Of a stretch of 64,000 bases of DNA, positions 28,775-39,631 are shown piece by piece. Origin of the DNA: Phaeovulum veldkampii DSM 11550 (GTDB taxonomy: Bacteria > Pseudomonadota > Alphaproteobacteria > Rhodobacterales > Rhodobacteraceae); the NCBI RefSeq assembly GCF_003034995.1, contig NZ_PZKF01000006.1, positions 1 to 64,000 of the forward strand, in the 5' to 3' direction. Each line of letters begins with the position of its first letter. Position 1 is the first letter of the stretch. The translations under genes were made by a program, and so were the position numbers. The notes under the pieces were generated by a model that ran no database searches, had not been told where the DNA came from, and saw nothing but the letters and a program-made list of their open reading frames with translations.

Positions 28775-31321
28775 TTGATCCGCTTTTTTCTTTCCGTCTT
28801 CGGCAGTCTGTTCAGCTGGATCGTCACGGCGGTGTTTTTTGGCGCGCTGACGCTGGGTGCCATTTTCTGGATGTATGGCCGCAACCTGCCCAGCCACGAG
28901 CAGCTTGCCCAATACACGCCCAAGACCATCAGCCGCATCTATTCCGGCGAGGGCCGTCTGATCGACGAATTCGCCGAGGAGCGGCGCCTGTTCGTGCCGA
29001 TCGCCGAAATCCCCGATGTGGTGAAACAGGCCTTCATCTCGGCCGAGGACAAGAATTTCTATACCCACAAGGGGTATGACGCCCGCGGCATCATTGCCGC
29101 CGCGGTCGAGGCGGTGCGCTCGCGCGGGGAAAACGTGCGCGGGGCGTCAACCATCACGCAGCAGGTTATGAAGAACTTTCTGTTGTCGTCCGACCGTTCG
29201 GCGGAACGCAAGATCAAGGAACTGATTCTGGCCACGCGGCTGGAGGAAACGCTGTCGAAAGACCGCATTCTGGAATTGTATCTCAACGAGATATTTCTGG
29301 GTCAGAACAGCCACGGCGTGGCCGCCGCCGCGCAGACCTATTTCAACAAGACACTGGCCGAACTGGCCCCGCATGAGGCGGCAACGCTCGCCGCGATGCC
29401 CGCCGCCCCGTCGCAGTTTCATCCGGTGCGCGCCAAAGACCGCCTGATCAGCCGGCGCAACTATGTGCTGCGCGAGATGTGGCAGAATGGTTATCTTGAC
29501 GAGGCCACCTATCTGCGCGAACGCGAGGCGTCGCTGAAATCGGTGCAGAACGGCGATTATGAACCGTTCCGCGAAGCGCTGCCGCCGCGCGACTATTTTA
29601 CCGACGAAATCCGCCGCCAATTGTCCAAGACCTTTGGCGAGGAAGAGTTCTTTGGCGGGGGCCTGACGATCCGTGCCACGGTCAATCCGTCGATGCAGCA
29701 GGTGGCTGCTGGCGCGCTGCGCGAGGCGCTTGAGAAATACGACCGCAACATCGGCCTGTGGCGCGGCACGAAAGTGGCCATCGACCCGGCGCGGCTTGGG
29801 TCGGAAACCGATTGGCGCGCGGCCCTGGCCGAGGCCAAGGTGCCGCGCGACATCAAGGGCTGGCACCCGGCCGTGGTGCTGGAGGTAGGCGCGCGTGACG
29901 CGCGCATCGGCATCGAGGGCGTCAGCGACGATGCCGATGGGCACTGGATTCCGGCCGAAGACGTGACATGGGCGCGCAAACTGATGCCGGGGCGCCAACG
30001 CGCGCCGCAGGCCAAGGTGGCGGGTGATCTGGTCGGCGTCGGCGATGTTGTGCTGGTGAAATCGCTGACCGGCAAGGATGGCAATTTCCTGCGCTGGTCG
30101 CTGCGGCAGGTGCCCGACATTCAGGGCGGCTTCATGGCGATGGACGTGAACTCGGGCCGGGTGATCGCGATGCAGGGCGGGTTTTCCTACCAGTCATCGG
30201 TCTTTAACCGGGCCACGCAGGCGCAGCGTCAGCCGGGGTCTTCGTTCAAGCCCTTCGTCTATGCCGCAGCGCTGGACAGCGGTTTCAGCCCCGCCACTAT
30301 CGTGATCGACGCGCCCATTGAGGTGAACACGCCGCAGGGGCTGTGGCGGCCCAAGAACGCCTCGAACAAGTTTTACGGCCCCACGCCGGTTCGCACCGGG
30401 GTCGAACAATCGCGCAACCTGATGACGGTGCGGATCGCGCAGGAAATCGGGATGGAGACGGTGGCGGCCTATGCCGAACGCTTTGGCGTCTACAGCCCGA
30501 TGAAGCCGTTTCTGGCCAATGCGCTGGGCAGTCAGGAAACGACGCTGTTCCAGATGGTGGCGGCCTATGCGATGTTTGCCAACGGCGGCGAGCGGGTGGA
30601 ACCGACGCTGGTTGACCGGGTGCAGGACCGCTGGGGCCGCACCGTCTATCGCCACGATCAGCGCGGCTGCCCCGACTGCGGCGCGCCGCGGCTGGCATCG
30701 GGGCAGGCGCCCGCCATCACATCGAACCGGGAACGGGTGATGGATGCGATCACCGCCTATCAACTGACCTCGATGATGGAGGGTGTGGTGCAGCGCGGCA
30801 CCGCCCGCGGCATCAACCTGCCGGTGCCGATTGCGGGCAAGACCGGCACCACGAATGACGCCAAGGACGTGTGGTTCATCGGCTATTCCTCGAACCTCGT
30901 TGCGGGCTGCTATATCGGCTACGATCAGCCGCGTAGCTTGGGCAACGTCTCGGGCGGGGGGTTCTGCGGGCCGGTGTTTGAAAGCTTCATGCGCGAGGCG
31001 ATCAAGAGCTATGGCGGCACCCGGTTTGCGGTTCCGCCGGGCGGGCATTTCGTCAAGATCAACCGTTTCACCGGCGAGCGCCTGTCGGACGATGCCAGCG
31101 GCGAGCATGTAGTGGCTGAATATTTCCGCGACGGCGACGATAGCCTGACCGGGCTTTACGCGGTGATCGATGGCGGCTTTGGCATGGGGGAAAACCTGCC
31201 TATGTTCGCGCAGGGCGAGGATGATTTCGGCTCTACAGCCATTACCACCTCGACCGGGCAGCAGAGGGTCATCCCGAAGAAGGCTGATTTCGGCACATTG
31301 TCGGCCGGCGGGCTTTACTGA
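28775..31321 (+). CDS. mrcA: penicillin-binding protein 1A (bifunctional)
   Basis: Class A PBP, about 848 aa, making and cross-linking peptidoglycan. There is one N-terminal membrane segment, then a GT51 glycosyltransferase domain with catalytic Glu in [14 protein letters not shown] and [13 protein letters not shown], and an OB-like insert (residues ~310-450). The transpeptidase domain has the active-site Ser in [17 protein letters not shown] and KTGTTND motifs. The start is uncertain: TTG at 28775 gives the family-like [10 protein letters not shown]-terminus; GTG at 28769 is equally possible. A Cys pair (GCPDCG) occurs in the transpeptidase domain. Confidence 0.94.
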   Translation: MIRFFLSVFGSLFSWIVTAVFFGALTLGAIFWMYGRNLPSHEQLAQYTPKTISRIYSGEGRLIDEFAEERRLFVPIAEIPDVVKQAFISAEDKNFYTHKGYDARGIIAAAVEAVRSRGENVRGASTITQQVMKNFLLSSDRSAERKIKELILATRLEETLSKDRILELYLNEIFLGQNSHGVAAAAQTYFNKTLAELAPHEAATLAAMPAAPSQFHPVRAKDRLISRRNYVLREMWQNGYLDEATYLREREASLKSVQNGDYEPFREALPPRDYFTDEIRRQLSKTFGEEEFFGGGLTIRATVNPSMQQVAAGALREALEKYDRNIGLWRGTKVAIDPARLGSETDWRAALAEAKVPRDIKGWHPAVVLEVGARDARIGIEGVSDDADGHWIPAEDVTWARKLMPGRQRAPQAKVAGDLVGVGDVVLVKSLTGKDGNFLRWSLRQVPDIQGGFMAMDVNSGRVIAMQGGFSYQSSVFNRATQAQRQPGSSFKPFVYAAALDSGFSPATIVIDAPIEVNTPQGLWRPKNASNKFYGPTPVRTGVEQSRNLMTVRIAQEIGMETVAAYAERFGVYSPMKPFLANALGSQETTLFQMVAAYAMFANGGERVEPTLVDRVQDRWGRTVYRHDQRGCPDCGAPRLASGQAPAITSNRERVMDAITAYQLTSMMEGVVQRGTARGINLPVPIAGKTGTTNDAKDVWFIGYSSNLVAGCYIGYDQPRSLGNVSGGGFCGPVFESFMREAIKSYGGTRFAVPPGGHFVKINRFTGERLSDDASGEHVVAEYFRDGDDSLTGLYAVIDGGFGMGENLPMFAQGEDDFGSTAITTSTGQQRVIPKKADFGTLSAGGLY

Positions 31322-31415
31322 CCCCGTCCTGCGGCGCGGCCCCGCTTGCCCGTGCGGGTGCAAGCGGATAAGACCGCCTGCAACGGTCGCGGCCGACCAG
31401 GATCACGAGGACAAG

Positions 31416-32540
31416 ATGCGCGCTGAGACGCAAAACACCATTGAGGCGATCCGTAAATCGCTGAAACTGCTGGGCCAGCGGATGGATTGGGAAACTGCCC
31501 CGCATCGGCTGGAAGAATTCAACGCGATGATCGAGGATGGCGACCTGTGGTCTGACCCCGATCGCGCGCAAAAGCTGATGCGCGAGCGGCAGGCGTTGAT
31601 GGATGCGGTGGAGACCTATCGCAGCATCGACCGCGACCTGACCGATAATGTCGAGCTGATCGAACTGGGCGAGATGGAGGGCGACGACGAGATCGTGGCC
31701 GAGGCCGAGGCCAGCCTGAAGGCCCTGCGCGAGAAGGCGGCCGCCAAGGAGCTGGAGGCCTTGCTGGACGGCGAGGCCGACGGCAACGACACCTTCCTGG
31801 AGATCAACGCGGGCGCGGGCGGCACCGAAAGCTGCGACTGGGCCTCGATGCTGGCTCGGATGTATGTGCGCTGGGCCGAGAAAAAGGGTTACAAGGTCGA
31901 ATTGCTGGCCGAAACGCCGGGCGACGAGGCGGGCATCCGCTCGGCCGCCTACAAGGTCAGCGGGCACAACGCCTATGGCTGGCTGAAATCGGAAAGCGGC
32001 GTGCACCGGCTGGTGCGGATTTCGCCCTATGACAGTGCGGCGCGGCGGCACACCTCGTTTTCATCGGTCTGGGTCTATCCGGTGGTCGATGACAACATCG
32101 AGATCGAGATCCCCGATCGTGATATTCGCATCGACACGTTCCGGTCGTCGGGTGCGGGTGGGCAGCACGTCAACACCACCGACTCTGCGGTGCGGATCAC
32201 CCATATTCCCACCGGGATCGTGGTCACCAGTTCGGAAAAATCGCAGCACCAGAACCGCGCCAACTGTATGGCTGCGCTGAAATCGCGGCTTTATCAACTG
32301 GAACTGGACAAGCGCAACGCCGCAATCAACGCCGCCCATGAAAACAAGGGCGATGCGGGCTGGGGCAACCAGATCCGATCCTATGTGTTGCAGCCCTATC
32401 AGATGGTGAAGGATCTGCGCACCGGGTATGAAACCTCGGATACCGGCGGGGTTCTGGACGGCGATATTGACGCGTTCATGGCGGCGACGCTGGCCATGGA
32501 TGTGGCGGGCAAAAGCCGGGCCGAAGCTCAGGGCGAGTGA
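31416..32540 (+). CDS. prfB: peptide chain release factor 2
   Basis: Recognises UGA and UAA and hydrolyses peptidyl-tRNA. The 374 aa protein carries [18 protein letters not shown] with the catalytic GGQ and the codon-recognition segment [15 protein letters not shown], in which SPY stands where E. coli RF2 has SPF. The entire gene is in one frame, so the programmed +1 frameshift of many bacterial prfB genes is absent, which is usual in alphaproteobacteria. ATG at 31416 has GAGG five bases before it; upstream frame extension lies inside mrcA. Confidence 0.96.
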   Translation: MRAETQNTIEAIRKSLKLLGQRMDWETAPHRLEEFNAMIEDGDLWSDPDRAQKLMRERQALMDAVETYRSIDRDLTDNVELIELGEMEGDDEIVAEAEASLKALREKAAAKELEALLDGEADGNDTFLEINAGAGGTESCDWASMLARMYVRWAEKKGYKVELLAETPGDEAGIRSAAYKVSGHNAYGWLKSESGVHRLVRISPYDSAARRHTSFSSVWVYPVVDDNIEIEIPDRDIRIDTFRSSGAGGQHVNTTDSAVRITHIPTGIVVTSSEKSQHQNRANCMAALKSRLYQLELDKRNAAINAAHENKGDAGWGNQIRSYVLQPYQMVKDLRTGYETSDTGGVLDGDIDAFMAATLAMDVAGKSRAEAQGE

Positions 32541-32562
32541 CGGGCGGAGCCTTGGTCGAATG

Positions 32563-32591
32563 AAAAAGGCGGGGCCATGGCCCCGCCCTTT
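32563..32591. terminator. bidirectional terminator between prfB and bactofilin
   Basis: AAAAAGGCGGGGCC and GGCCCCGCCCTTT form a 12-bp stem with a tiny AT loop, flanked by A-run on one side and T-run on the other. It sits 23 nt after prfB and 32 nt from the bactofilin stop, so it serves both convergent genes. Confidence 0.82.
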
Positions 32592-32622
32592 GCTATCAGC
32601 CACGGGCTGTGCCGGGGCCGGA

Positions 32623-33120
32623 TTATTCGGGGATCGAGTTCGGCATCGGCGGCGCCAGTTTCGGCGTGACGCCGGTGGACAGCGGGTCATCCTGACGCTG
32701 CACCGAACCTTCGAAATGCGCACCGCTTTCGATGGCGATGGTCTTGTGGATGATGTCACCTTCGACCCGCGCGGTCGAGGTCAGGCGCACCTTGAGGCCG
32801 CGCACGCGGCCCACGACGCGGCCGTTGACCACGATGTCATCGGCAACGATCTCGCCCTTGATGGTGGCAGTTTCGCCTACCGTCAGCAGATGGGCGCGGA
32901 TGTCGCCTTCGACGACGCCTTCCACCTGAATGTCGCCGGTGGTCTTGAGGTTGCCTACCACCGTCAGATCCGACGACAGCACCGAGGCCGCAACCTTGGT
33001 GCGCGGTGCGGTCGGCACGAAATCGCCGCCGGGCCGTGTCAGCCCGGTTTCGGGTGCCTTGGGCTTGTCGGCATCTGCCGTTTTGGGGCCGGGTTCGTTG
33101 ATCTTGCTTTTAGAAAACAT
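32623..33120 (-). CDS. bactofilin
   Basis: Polymer-forming cytoskeletal protein, 165 aa. A disordered N-terminal tail with Lys/Pro (residues 1-40) precedes a right-handed beta-helix core (SVLSSDLTVVGNLKTTGDIQVEGVVEGDIRAHLLTVGETATIKGEIVADDIVVNGRVVGRVRGLKVRL) and a Pro-rich tail. Bactofilins scaffold wall enzymes at curved or polar sites. The gene overlaps the upstream M23 peptidase gene by 11 nt, a pairing known from Caulobacter relatives and Hyphomonas (BacA-LmdC), which strongly suggests the two work together. Confidence 0.92.
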   Translation of the reverse strand: MFSKSKINEPGPKTADADKPKAPETGLTRPGGDFVPTAPRTKVAASVLSSDLTVVGNLKTTGDIQVEGVVEGDIRAHLLTVGETATIKGEIVADDIVVNGRVVGRVRGLKVRLTSTARVEGDIIHKTIAIESGAHFEGSVQRQDDPLSTGVTPKLAPPMPNSIPE

Positions 33121-34435
33121 CTTTCGCCGCCTTGATGAAGGTCATGGGGTTCACTGGCGCACCACCCACGCGCACCTCATAGTGCAGATGCGGGCCGGTT
33201 GACCGTCCGGTGTTGCCCATATCACCAATCCGGTCCCCGCGCGAGACCTTTTGCCCCTCGCTCACGCGCATTTTGGACAGATGGCCGTAAACCGTCGAGG
33301 TTCCGAATTCGTGGCGCAGCTTGATCACATAGCCATAGCCGCTTTCCCAGCCTGCTTTGGTGACAACGCCATCGGCGGCGGCGTAGATCGGCGTGCCCAC
33401 GGGCGCGGCCAGGTCGATGCCCGCATGAAGCCTGCCCCAGCGGTAGCCAAAGGGCGAGGTGAAGCGGTGCGAGGCCTTTACCGGCATGTCGAAGGGCAGT
33501 TTTTCGGTGGCGATGCGATACATGTTCATCCGGTCAAGCGCGCCCATGATCTGCTCGGCCCGCGCCTCGTCGGCGCTGATCGCGGGGTTGCCCTTGGAGG
33601 AAAACACGATCGGCGACAGCGGCCCGCCCTGGCCCGAATAGCCGCGGCGCACCTGATTGAGAACCGAGTCAGAGTCAAGCCCCGCCGCCTTGAACATCTT
33701 GTCGAGCGGCTCCATCGACACTGTGACTGCGTCTTCCAGCGTGGTGAATATCTGGTCGTTGCGCTGTTCCATCAGCCGTTTTTCCAGCGCGATCGTCTCG
33801 GCCTCGGCGCGGGCCTCGTCGGCGGCGCGGGCCATGCGGTCGCGTTCGGCGGCGGTCTGGCCCAGGGCCTCGGTCATGATATCCAGCGTGGCAACCACAT
33901 CTTCGGCCTGATCGGCACCGCTGCGGGCGGCGCCGGTCTGCCCCTGCACCTCGGCCAAGAGGGTTGCGGTCTTGCTGCGGGCTTCGTCACGCTCGGTCAT
34001 GGTGCGACGCAGAGTGGTCTGGATCACGTCGATGCCGGTTTCCAGTTCGCGCCGCCGTTCTTCGGAATCAAGCAGTGCCGACTGCATCTGCGATACCTGC
34101 TCCAGGCCCAGCGCAAAGCGCTTCTGCGCCGCGAGCGCCTCGGCGGCGCGGGCGTCGCGTTCGCGCGACAGGCTGTCAAGGCGCAACTCGAAGGCGATCT
34201 GCGCCCGGCGCGCCTGATCGACGGCTGACCCCGAGGCCAGCCCGTCACTGAGCAGGATCGCGGCGGCCAGGATTGACCAGCCGAACATCAGCGCAAACGA
34301 GGCCAGCGCCATCGTCTGCGTCAGAGGCTTGAGGCGCACAAAGCGCGTGCTGTCGGTGGATTTCAGAAAAAGGCGTTGTTCGGGCAACCAGCGTTCAAGC
34401 GCGGCATTCAGGCGGTTCGTGATACGGTGCGGCAA
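33110..34435 (-). CDS. M23 peptidase, membrane-anchored LmdC/EnvC type
   Basis: A 441 aa protein with one membrane segment near residues 40-65 (MALASFALMFGWSILAAAILL), a long coiled coil (residues ~75-240, rich in Ala, Arg, Glu) and a C-terminal LytM domain. The zinc ligands fall in LHAGIDLAAPVGTPIYAAADG and THE-like GPHLHYEVR, so the domain looks catalytically intact, unlike degenerate EnvC activators. It starts with TTG at 34435; no in-frame ATG gives a full N-terminus. Overlap with bactofilin suggests a shared role in cell-shape-related wall cleavage. Confidence 0.88.
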   Translation of the reverse strand: MPHRITNRLNAALERWLPEQRLFLKSTDSTRFVRLKPLTQTMALASFALMFGWSILAAAILLSDGLASGSAVDQARRAQIAFELRLDSLSRERDARAAEALAAQKRFALGLEQVSQMQSALLDSEERRRELETGIDVIQTTLRRTMTERDEARSKTATLLAEVQGQTGAARSGADQAEDVVATLDIMTEALGQTAAERDRMARAADEARAEAETIALEKRLMEQRNDQIFTTLEDAVTVSMEPLDKMFKAAGLDSDSVLNQVRRGYSGQGGPLSPIVFSSKGNPAISADEARAEQIMGALDRMNMYRIATEKLPFDMPVKASHRFTSPFGYRWGRLHAGIDLAAPVGTPIYAAADGVVTKAGWESGYGYVIKLRHEFGTSTVYGHLSKMRVSEGQKVSRGDRIGDMGNTGRSTGPHLHYEVRVGGAPVNPMTFIKAAKDVF

Positions 34436-34610
34436 GGTCCTGTCCCGTCATTCTCGGTTCGGTGTCGGTCGCAGCCCCATGCCGGCCTGATCTGCCCGTG
34501 GGGTTGGCGAGAAATAAGCGCGGCTGTAGCAACCGCGCAACAGGTTTTGCCGTCTCAAGGGGGCGATCAGCGGTTTCCCGCCGTTTCGCCCCAGGTCCGC
34601 GCGGCAGCGA

Positions 34611-35072
34611 TCACAGTGCGCGCACTGCCTCCAGCACCTCTTCGGCGTGGCCTGCGACCTTTACCTTGGGCCAGACCCGCACCACCTGACCCGCGCCGTT
34701 GATCAGCACGGTGGCGCGTTCGATGCCCATGTAGGTTTTGCCATACATATTCTTTTCCACCCAGACGCCATAGCGTTCGCAGGTGTCGGCCTCGGCATCC
34801 GATACCAGCGTGATGCCCAGCCCGTGCTTGCGACAGAACTTGTCATGCTTGTCCACAGTGTCTTTCGACAGGCCCAGCACCACGGCGCCCGCCGCCTCGA
34901 ATTCGGCTGCGAGGCGGGTGAAATCCAGCGCTTCGGTGGTGCAGCCGGGGGTGTCATCCTTGGGGTAGAAATACAGCACCACCGGCTTGGGGCGCAGCCC
35001 TGAAAGGGTCAGCGTGCCGCCGCTGCTGCGGGGCAGTGTGAAATCAGGCGCGGTTTCGCCGATACCGATCAT
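34611..35072 (-). CDS. bcp: peroxiredoxin, BCP/PrxQ family
   Basis: Thiol peroxidase of 153 aa. The peroxidatic Cys is in FYPKDDTPGCTTEALDFT. E. coli BCP has a resolving Cys five residues later; here that position is Leu, so resolution must use another Cys (KFCRKHG or DTCERYG) or an external thiol. The GETAPDFTLP start and VLINGAGQVVRVWPKVKVAGHAEEVLEAV end are typical. Start at 35072 is the family N-terminus; the frame runs open far upstream only as a shadow of the opposite gene. It precedes the M23 gene on the same strand with a 175-nt gap containing no other feature I can identify. Confidence 0.93.
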   Translation of the reverse strand: MIGIGETAPDFTLPRSSGGTLTLSGLRPKPVVLYFYPKDDTPGCTTEALDFTRLAAEFEAAGAVVLGLSKDTVDKHDKFCRKHGLGITLVSDAEADTCERYGVWVEKNMYGKTYMGIERATVLINGAGQVVRVWPKVKVAGHAEEVLEAVRAL

Positions 35073-35194
35073 GGAAAGCTCCTTCACAAGGGTTTGCGGT
35101 TTACGTTTTATGCCGCACGCCGCAAAGTCAAACCGGAACCCGAAACAAGAACGCATGTTCCGGCGGGCGACGCGCAGGCAAAGACAGAGGTAGG

Positions 35195-38100
35195 ATGAAC
35201 GAGCCGGCAGGCCAGCATGACCCGGTCGCAGGGGCGGTCGCGGCCCGGCCGAAGGCCGTCGCGCCGCGCCCTGGCAGGTTTGGCCTGTGGCTGATCCTGT
35301 CGCTGCCGCTGGTGGTGGTGGCGGGGCTGTTCGTGCTGATGGTGCTGACCCAGCGCCCCTTGCCTGCGCCCGACTGGCTGGTGACCCGGATCGAGGCGCG
35401 CGCCAATGCCGCCTTTGCCGACGCGGTGCGGCTGCGGCTGTCGGGCGGGGCCGATCTGGTGCTGGATGACCGGCTGGTGCCGCGGGTGCGGCTGCTGGGG
35501 GTCGAGGTTCTGCGGCCCTCGGGCCTGCCTTTGGCGGTGTTGCCCGAGGTGCGCACCTCGCTGCATCTGGCGCCGCTGTTGCGCGGGGTGGTGCAGCCAC
35601 GCACCATCCGCATCCGCGGGGCCGGGCTGGCGCTGCGGCGCACGCCCGAAGGGGCGCTTGATCTGGCGCTGGGGGGGGCGCTGGCGCTGTCGGGGGTGCG
35701 GCTTGATGGCGCGACCGCAGCGCTGGCGGCGTTGAAGGCTGCCTTTGCCACGCCCGCGCTGGCCGGGCTGGAACGGATCGAGGCCGAGGCGCTGGAAATC
35801 CGGCTGGATGACGCGCGTCTGAACCGGGTCTGGTGGGTGTCGGCAGGCCGCCTGAGCCTGACCCAGACCGAGGCGGCCCTTGCGCTGCGGCTGGGGTTCG
35901 ACGTGGGTGAAAAAGGCACGGTGCCGTCATCGGTCGCGCTGTCGCTGGAAACCCGCAAGGACACCCCCGAAACCCGGTTGGGCGTTACCGTCACCGCCGT
36001 GCCCGCCCGCGATCTGGCGCTGCAATCGCCCGCGCTGGCCTGGCTGTCGCCGCTTGAGGCGCCGATCTCGGGTTCGTTGCGCAGCGGGATTGATGCGACA
36101 GGCCGGGTCGGGCGGCTTTCGGCCACGCTGGAGATCGGCGCGGGCGCGCTGGTGCCGGTGCCGGGGGCCGTGCCTGCGCCGTTCGAGGGCGGGCGGGTCG
36201 TTCTGTCGTACGACCCCGAGGTGGCGCAGATGACGGTCAGCGAACTGGCGGTTGACAGCCGCGCACTCCGGCTGCGGGCGTCCGGCACGGGCAGCTTGCG
36301 CTCCGTCACGGCGGGCTTGCCCGAGGTGCTGCTGGCGCAGGTTGCGATCTCGGATCTGAAGATCGACCCGGAGGGGCTGTTTGCCAGCCCGGTGGTATTT
36401 TCGCAGGGCGCCGCTGATCTGCGGCTGCGGTTCGATCCCTTTGAACTCGATCTGGGTCAGGTGCAACTGATCGAGGGCGGGCAGCGGATTTCGGCGCGCG
36501 GGCAGGTGGGGGCCGATGCGGCGGGCTGGCGGGCGGCGCTGGATCTGGGCATCGACCGGATCGCCCAAGACCGGCTGCTGCGGCTGTGGCCGGTGCGGGT
36601 GGTGCCGCGCACCCGCGAATGGCTGGCCGACAATGTCGCCACCGGCGAGTTGCGCGACGTCAAGGCGGCGCTGCGGTTGGCGCCCGGCGCCGAGCCGCGG
36701 CTGGCGCTGAATTATGCCTTCGAGGGCGCCGAGGTCCGCATCATCAAGACCTTGCCGCCGGTGCTGGACGGGGCGGGCTTTGCCACGATCGAGGGCACGC
36801 GCCACACGCTGACGGTGGAACGCGGTCATGTCACAGCGCCCGCGGGCGGCGGCATCAATGTTGCGGGCACCGAAATGATCGTGCCCGACATCCGCGAAAA
36901 ACCCGCGCGCACCGAGGTCCGGTTGCACACCGTCAGCACAATTCCCGCGGCGCTGTCGCTGCTGGATCAGCCGCCGTTCGAGTTTCTGGCAAAGGCGGGC
37001 TATCCGACCGACCTTGCCGAGGGCCGGGCCGAGGCGGTTTCGGTGCTCAACTTCCGGCTGGCCAAAAAGCTGCGGCCCGAGGATGTGGATTACACTGTCG
37101 CCGCCCGTCTGTTGGGTGTGCGATCAGATCGGGTGGTGCCGGGGCGGCTGCTGGAGGCGCCCGAACTCACGCTGGCGGCCAGCCGGGCGGGGCTGGATCT
37201 GTCGGGCGCGGGGCAATTGTCAGGGGTTCCGTTCAGTGCCCGCTGGGTCCAGAAATTCGGCGCCGAAAACCGTGGCCGCTCGCGTCTTGAGGCGCGGGTG
37301 GATCTGTCGCCTGAAACGCTTGCGGCCTTTGGCATCCGCTTGCCCGAAGGGCTGATCAGCGGGCAGAGCCGTGGGCAGATCGCGCTGGATCTGACAAAGG
37401 GCGCCGCGCCGCGCTTTGCGCTGCGGTCCGATCTGGAGGGGCTGGGAATCGCGATCCGCGAACTGGGCTGGCGCAAGGCAGCCCAGACGCGCGGCGATCT
37501 GGCGATCTCGGGGCGGCTGGGTCTGCCGCCCGCGATCGAGGCGCTGGAATTATCGGCACCGGGGCTGGCGCTGAAAGGGGCGATGACGCTGGCGGCCGAT
37601 GGCGGGCTGGAATTGGCGCGCCTGTCCGACTTGCGGCTGGGCAACTGGTTTGCCGGATCGGTCGATCTGCGCGGGCAGGGCAAGGGCCGCACGCCACAGG
37701 TCACGATCACCGGTGGCTGGGCCGATATGCGGCGGATGCCAGCGGGGCAGGGGGCCAGCGGTGGCGGCGGCGCGCCGATCCGGCTGGCGCTGGACCGGGT
37801 GACGGTATCCGACAATCTGTCGCTGACCGGGGTTGCGGGCGAACTGGCCCTCGGTGGCGGCCTGTCGGGGCGGATTGTGGGCCGCGTCAACGGCACCGCG
37901 CCGGTTGCCGTCACGATGCTGCCTGCGGGCACCACCGGGGGCCGGGCCTTTCGCATCACCGCCGAGGATGCGGGCGCGGTGTTGGCGGCGGCTGGGGTGT
38001 TTTCGCGCGCCCGCGGCGGCACGCTTGATCTGACGCTGGTGCCTGCCGCGGCAGCGCGCAGCTATGACGGCCGCCTTGGCATCAAGAACCTGCGGGTGCG

Positions 38101-38512
38101 TGATGCGCCGGTGCTGGCCGCGATGCTCAGTGCCGCCTCAGGCATCGGCCTGCTGGAGCAGTTGAACGGCGAGGGGCTGCTGTTCACCACCGTCGAGGGC
38201 GATTTTCGAACCACCCCCGAGGCGGTGACGGTGCGCTCCGGCTCTGCGGTGGGGGCCTCGCTGGGGGTGTCGATGGCGGGGCGCTATCTGCCCGGCAGCG
38301 GCCAGATCGACATGGAGGGCGTGGTGTCGCCGATCTATCTGATCAACGGTATCGGTCAGTTGATCTCGCGCCGGGGCGAGGGGCTGTTCGGTTTCACCTA
38401 TCGGCTTGCGGGCAGCGCCAAGGCGCCGCAGATATCCATCAACCCGCTGTCGATTCTGACGCCGGGGATGTTTCGGGAAATTTTCCGCAGGGCGCCGCCC
38501 AAGGCCGAGTGA
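35195..38512 (+). CDS. YhdP/AsmA-like membrane protein
   Basis: A 1105 aa protein with a single N-terminal membrane helix ([22 protein letters not shown], residues ~31-52). A very long, beta-rich periplasmic part follows, dominated by Leu/Arg/Gly repeats ([45 protein letters not shown]). Its C-terminal region ends [59 protein letters not shown], characteristic of the DUF3971/AsmA-like C-terminal family. TamB/YhdP relatives form hydrophobic grooves that carry phospholipids between inner and outer membrane. It is followed by queA with an overlapping stop/start. Confidence 0.85.
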   Translation: MNEPAGQHDPVAGAVAARPKAVAPRPGRFGLWLILSLPLVVVAGLFVLMVLTQRPLPAPDWLVTRIEARANAAFADAVRLRLSGGADLVLDDRLVPRVRLLGVEVLRPSGLPLAVLPEVRTSLHLAPLLRGVVQPRTIRIRGAGLALRRTPEGALDLALGGALALSGVRLDGATAALAALKAAFATPALAGLERIEAEALEIRLDDARLNRVWWVSAGRLSLTQTEAALALRLGFDVGEKGTVPSSVALSLETRKDTPETRLGVTVTAVPARDLALQSPALAWLSPLEAPISGSLRSGIDATGRVGRLSATLEIGAGALVPVPGAVPAPFEGGRVVLSYDPEVAQMTVSELAVDSRALRLRASGTGSLRSVTAGLPEVLLAQVAISDLKIDPEGLFASPVVFSQGAADLRLRFDPFELDLGQVQLIEGGQRISARGQVGADAAGWRAALDLGIDRIAQDRLLRLWPVRVVPRTREWLADNVATGELRDVKAALRLAPGAEPRLALNYAFEGAEVRIIKTLPPVLDGAGFATIEGTRHTLTVERGHVTAPAGGGINVAGTEMIVPDIREKPARTEVRLHTVSTIPAALSLLDQPPFEFLAKAGYPTDLAEGRAEAVSVLNFRLAKKLRPEDVDYTVAARLLGVRSDRVVPGRLLEAPELTLAASRAGLDLSGAGQLSGVPFSARWVQKFGAENRGRSRLEARVDLSPETLAAFGIRLPEGLISGQSRGQIALDLTKGAAPRFALRSDLEGLGIAIRELGWRKAAQTRGDLAISGRLGLPPAIEALELSAPGLALKGAMTLAADGGLELARLSDLRLGNWFAGSVDLRGQGKGRTPQVTITGGWADMRRMPAGQGASGGGGAPIRLALDRVTVSDNLSLTGVAGELALGGGLSGRIVGRVNGTAPVAVTMLPAGTTGGRAFRITAEDAGAVLAAAGVFSRARGGTLDLTLVPAAAARSYDGRLGIKNLRVRDAPVLAAMLSAASGIGLLEQLNGEGLLFTTVEGDFRTTPEAVTVRSGSAVGASLGVSMAGRYLPGSGQIDMEGVVSPIYLINGIGQLISRRGEGLFGFTYRLAGSAKAPQISINPLSILTPGMFREIFRRAPPKAE

Positions 38513-39561
38513 TGAAACTGAGCGATTTCGACTTTGATCTGCCCGAGGGGCTGATCGCCACGCGCCCCGCGCGTCCGCGCCCCGCCGCGCGGCTGCTGGT
38601 GGCTGAGGGCGCCGCGATCCGCGACCTGCATGTGCGCGATCTGGTCGGGCTGCTGCGCCCCGGCGACCGGCTGGTGCTGAACAATACCAAGGTGATCCCC
38701 GCCCGTCTGTCGGGCACCCGCCGCCGCGCCACCCCGCAGGGCGAGGCGGTGGCGAAGGTCGAGGTGACGCTGCTGGAGCCCGCGCCGGGCGGCGCCTGGA
38801 TGGCCCTGGCCAAGCCCCTGCGCAAACTGCGCGTGGGCGAGACGATCAGCTTTGCCAGCCGCCTTTCGGCCGAGGTTCTGGCGATTGTCGAGGGGCAGGC
38901 GCAACTGGCCTTCAACCTGACCGGCAACGACTTTGACACGGCCCTTGCCGAGGCCGGCGCCATGCCCTTGCCGCCCTATATCGCCGCCCTGCGCGCCCCC
39001 GACGCCGCCGACAAGGACGATTATCAGACCGTCTTCGCCCGCCATTCGGGCGCGGTGGCCGCCCCCACCGCATCGCTGCATTTCGATGCCGATCTGCTGG
39101 CGGCGCTGGCAGCAAAGGGCGTGGCCTTTACCGAGGTGACGTTGCACGTGGGCGCCGGCACATTTCTGCCGGTCAAGGTGGAAGACGTCACCACCCATCG
39201 GATGCACGCCGAATGGGGCGAGGTCAGCGCACAGGCCGCGGCCGAGATCAACGCCACCCGCGCCGCGGGCGGGCGGATCATCCCGGTAGGCACAACCGCG
39301 CTGCGCCTGATCGAAAGTGCCGCGACCCCCGAGGGCCGGGTGCAGCCGTTTCGCGGCACCACCGAGATATTCATTTATCCCGGCTATCGGTTTCGCGTGA
39401 CCGATGCGCTGATGACCAACTTTCACTTGCCGAAATCGACGCTTTTGATGCTCGTTTCGGCGCTGATGGGCGAGGCATGCATCCGGCGCATTTACGCCCA
39501 TGCGGTGGCGCAGGGCTATCGCTTCTTTTCTTATGGCGACGCGTCGCTTTTGATCCCATAA
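38512..39561 (+). CDS. queA: S-adenosylmethionine:tRNA ribosyltransferase-isomerase
   Basis: Makes epoxyqueuosine in tRNA from preQ1-tRNA and SAM. At 349 aa it is full length: [89 protein letters not shown] and [19 protein letters not shown] are family signatures. The ATG overlaps the preceding stop as TGATG; a GTG one codon upstream is less likely. No other queuosine gene is in the window. Confidence 0.96.
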   Translation: MKLSDFDFDLPEGLIATRPARPRPAARLLVAEGAAIRDLHVRDLVGLLRPGDRLVLNNTKVIPARLSGTRRRATPQGEAVAKVEVTLLEPAPGGAWMALAKPLRKLRVGETISFASRLSAEVLAIVEGQAQLAFNLTGNDFDTALAEAGAMPLPPYIAALRAPDAADKDDYQTVFARHSGAVAAPTASLHFDADLLAALAAKGVAFTEVTLHVGAGTFLPVKVEDVTTHRMHAEWGEVSAQAAAEINATRAAGGRIIPVGTTALRLIESAATPEGRVQPFRGTTEIFIYPGYRFRVTDALMTNFHLPKSTLLMLVSALMGEACIRRIYAHAVAQGYRFFSYGDASLLIP

Positions 39562-39631
39562 CGTCGGCCCCGCCCCAGATCGCTGCCCCTGCCGCGTCTA
39601 GTCTGGGGAACCGTCCTTGCCGGAGACTGCG

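Noticed and set aside
31416-32540. RF2 autoregulatory frameshift site
   Set aside because: The gene is continuous in one frame with no internal UGA after the start.
34611-35930. 439-codon frame containing bcp
   Set aside because: Only the last 153 codons are bcp. The upstream part is low-complexity Pro/Ala/Arg antisense to the YhdP-like gene.
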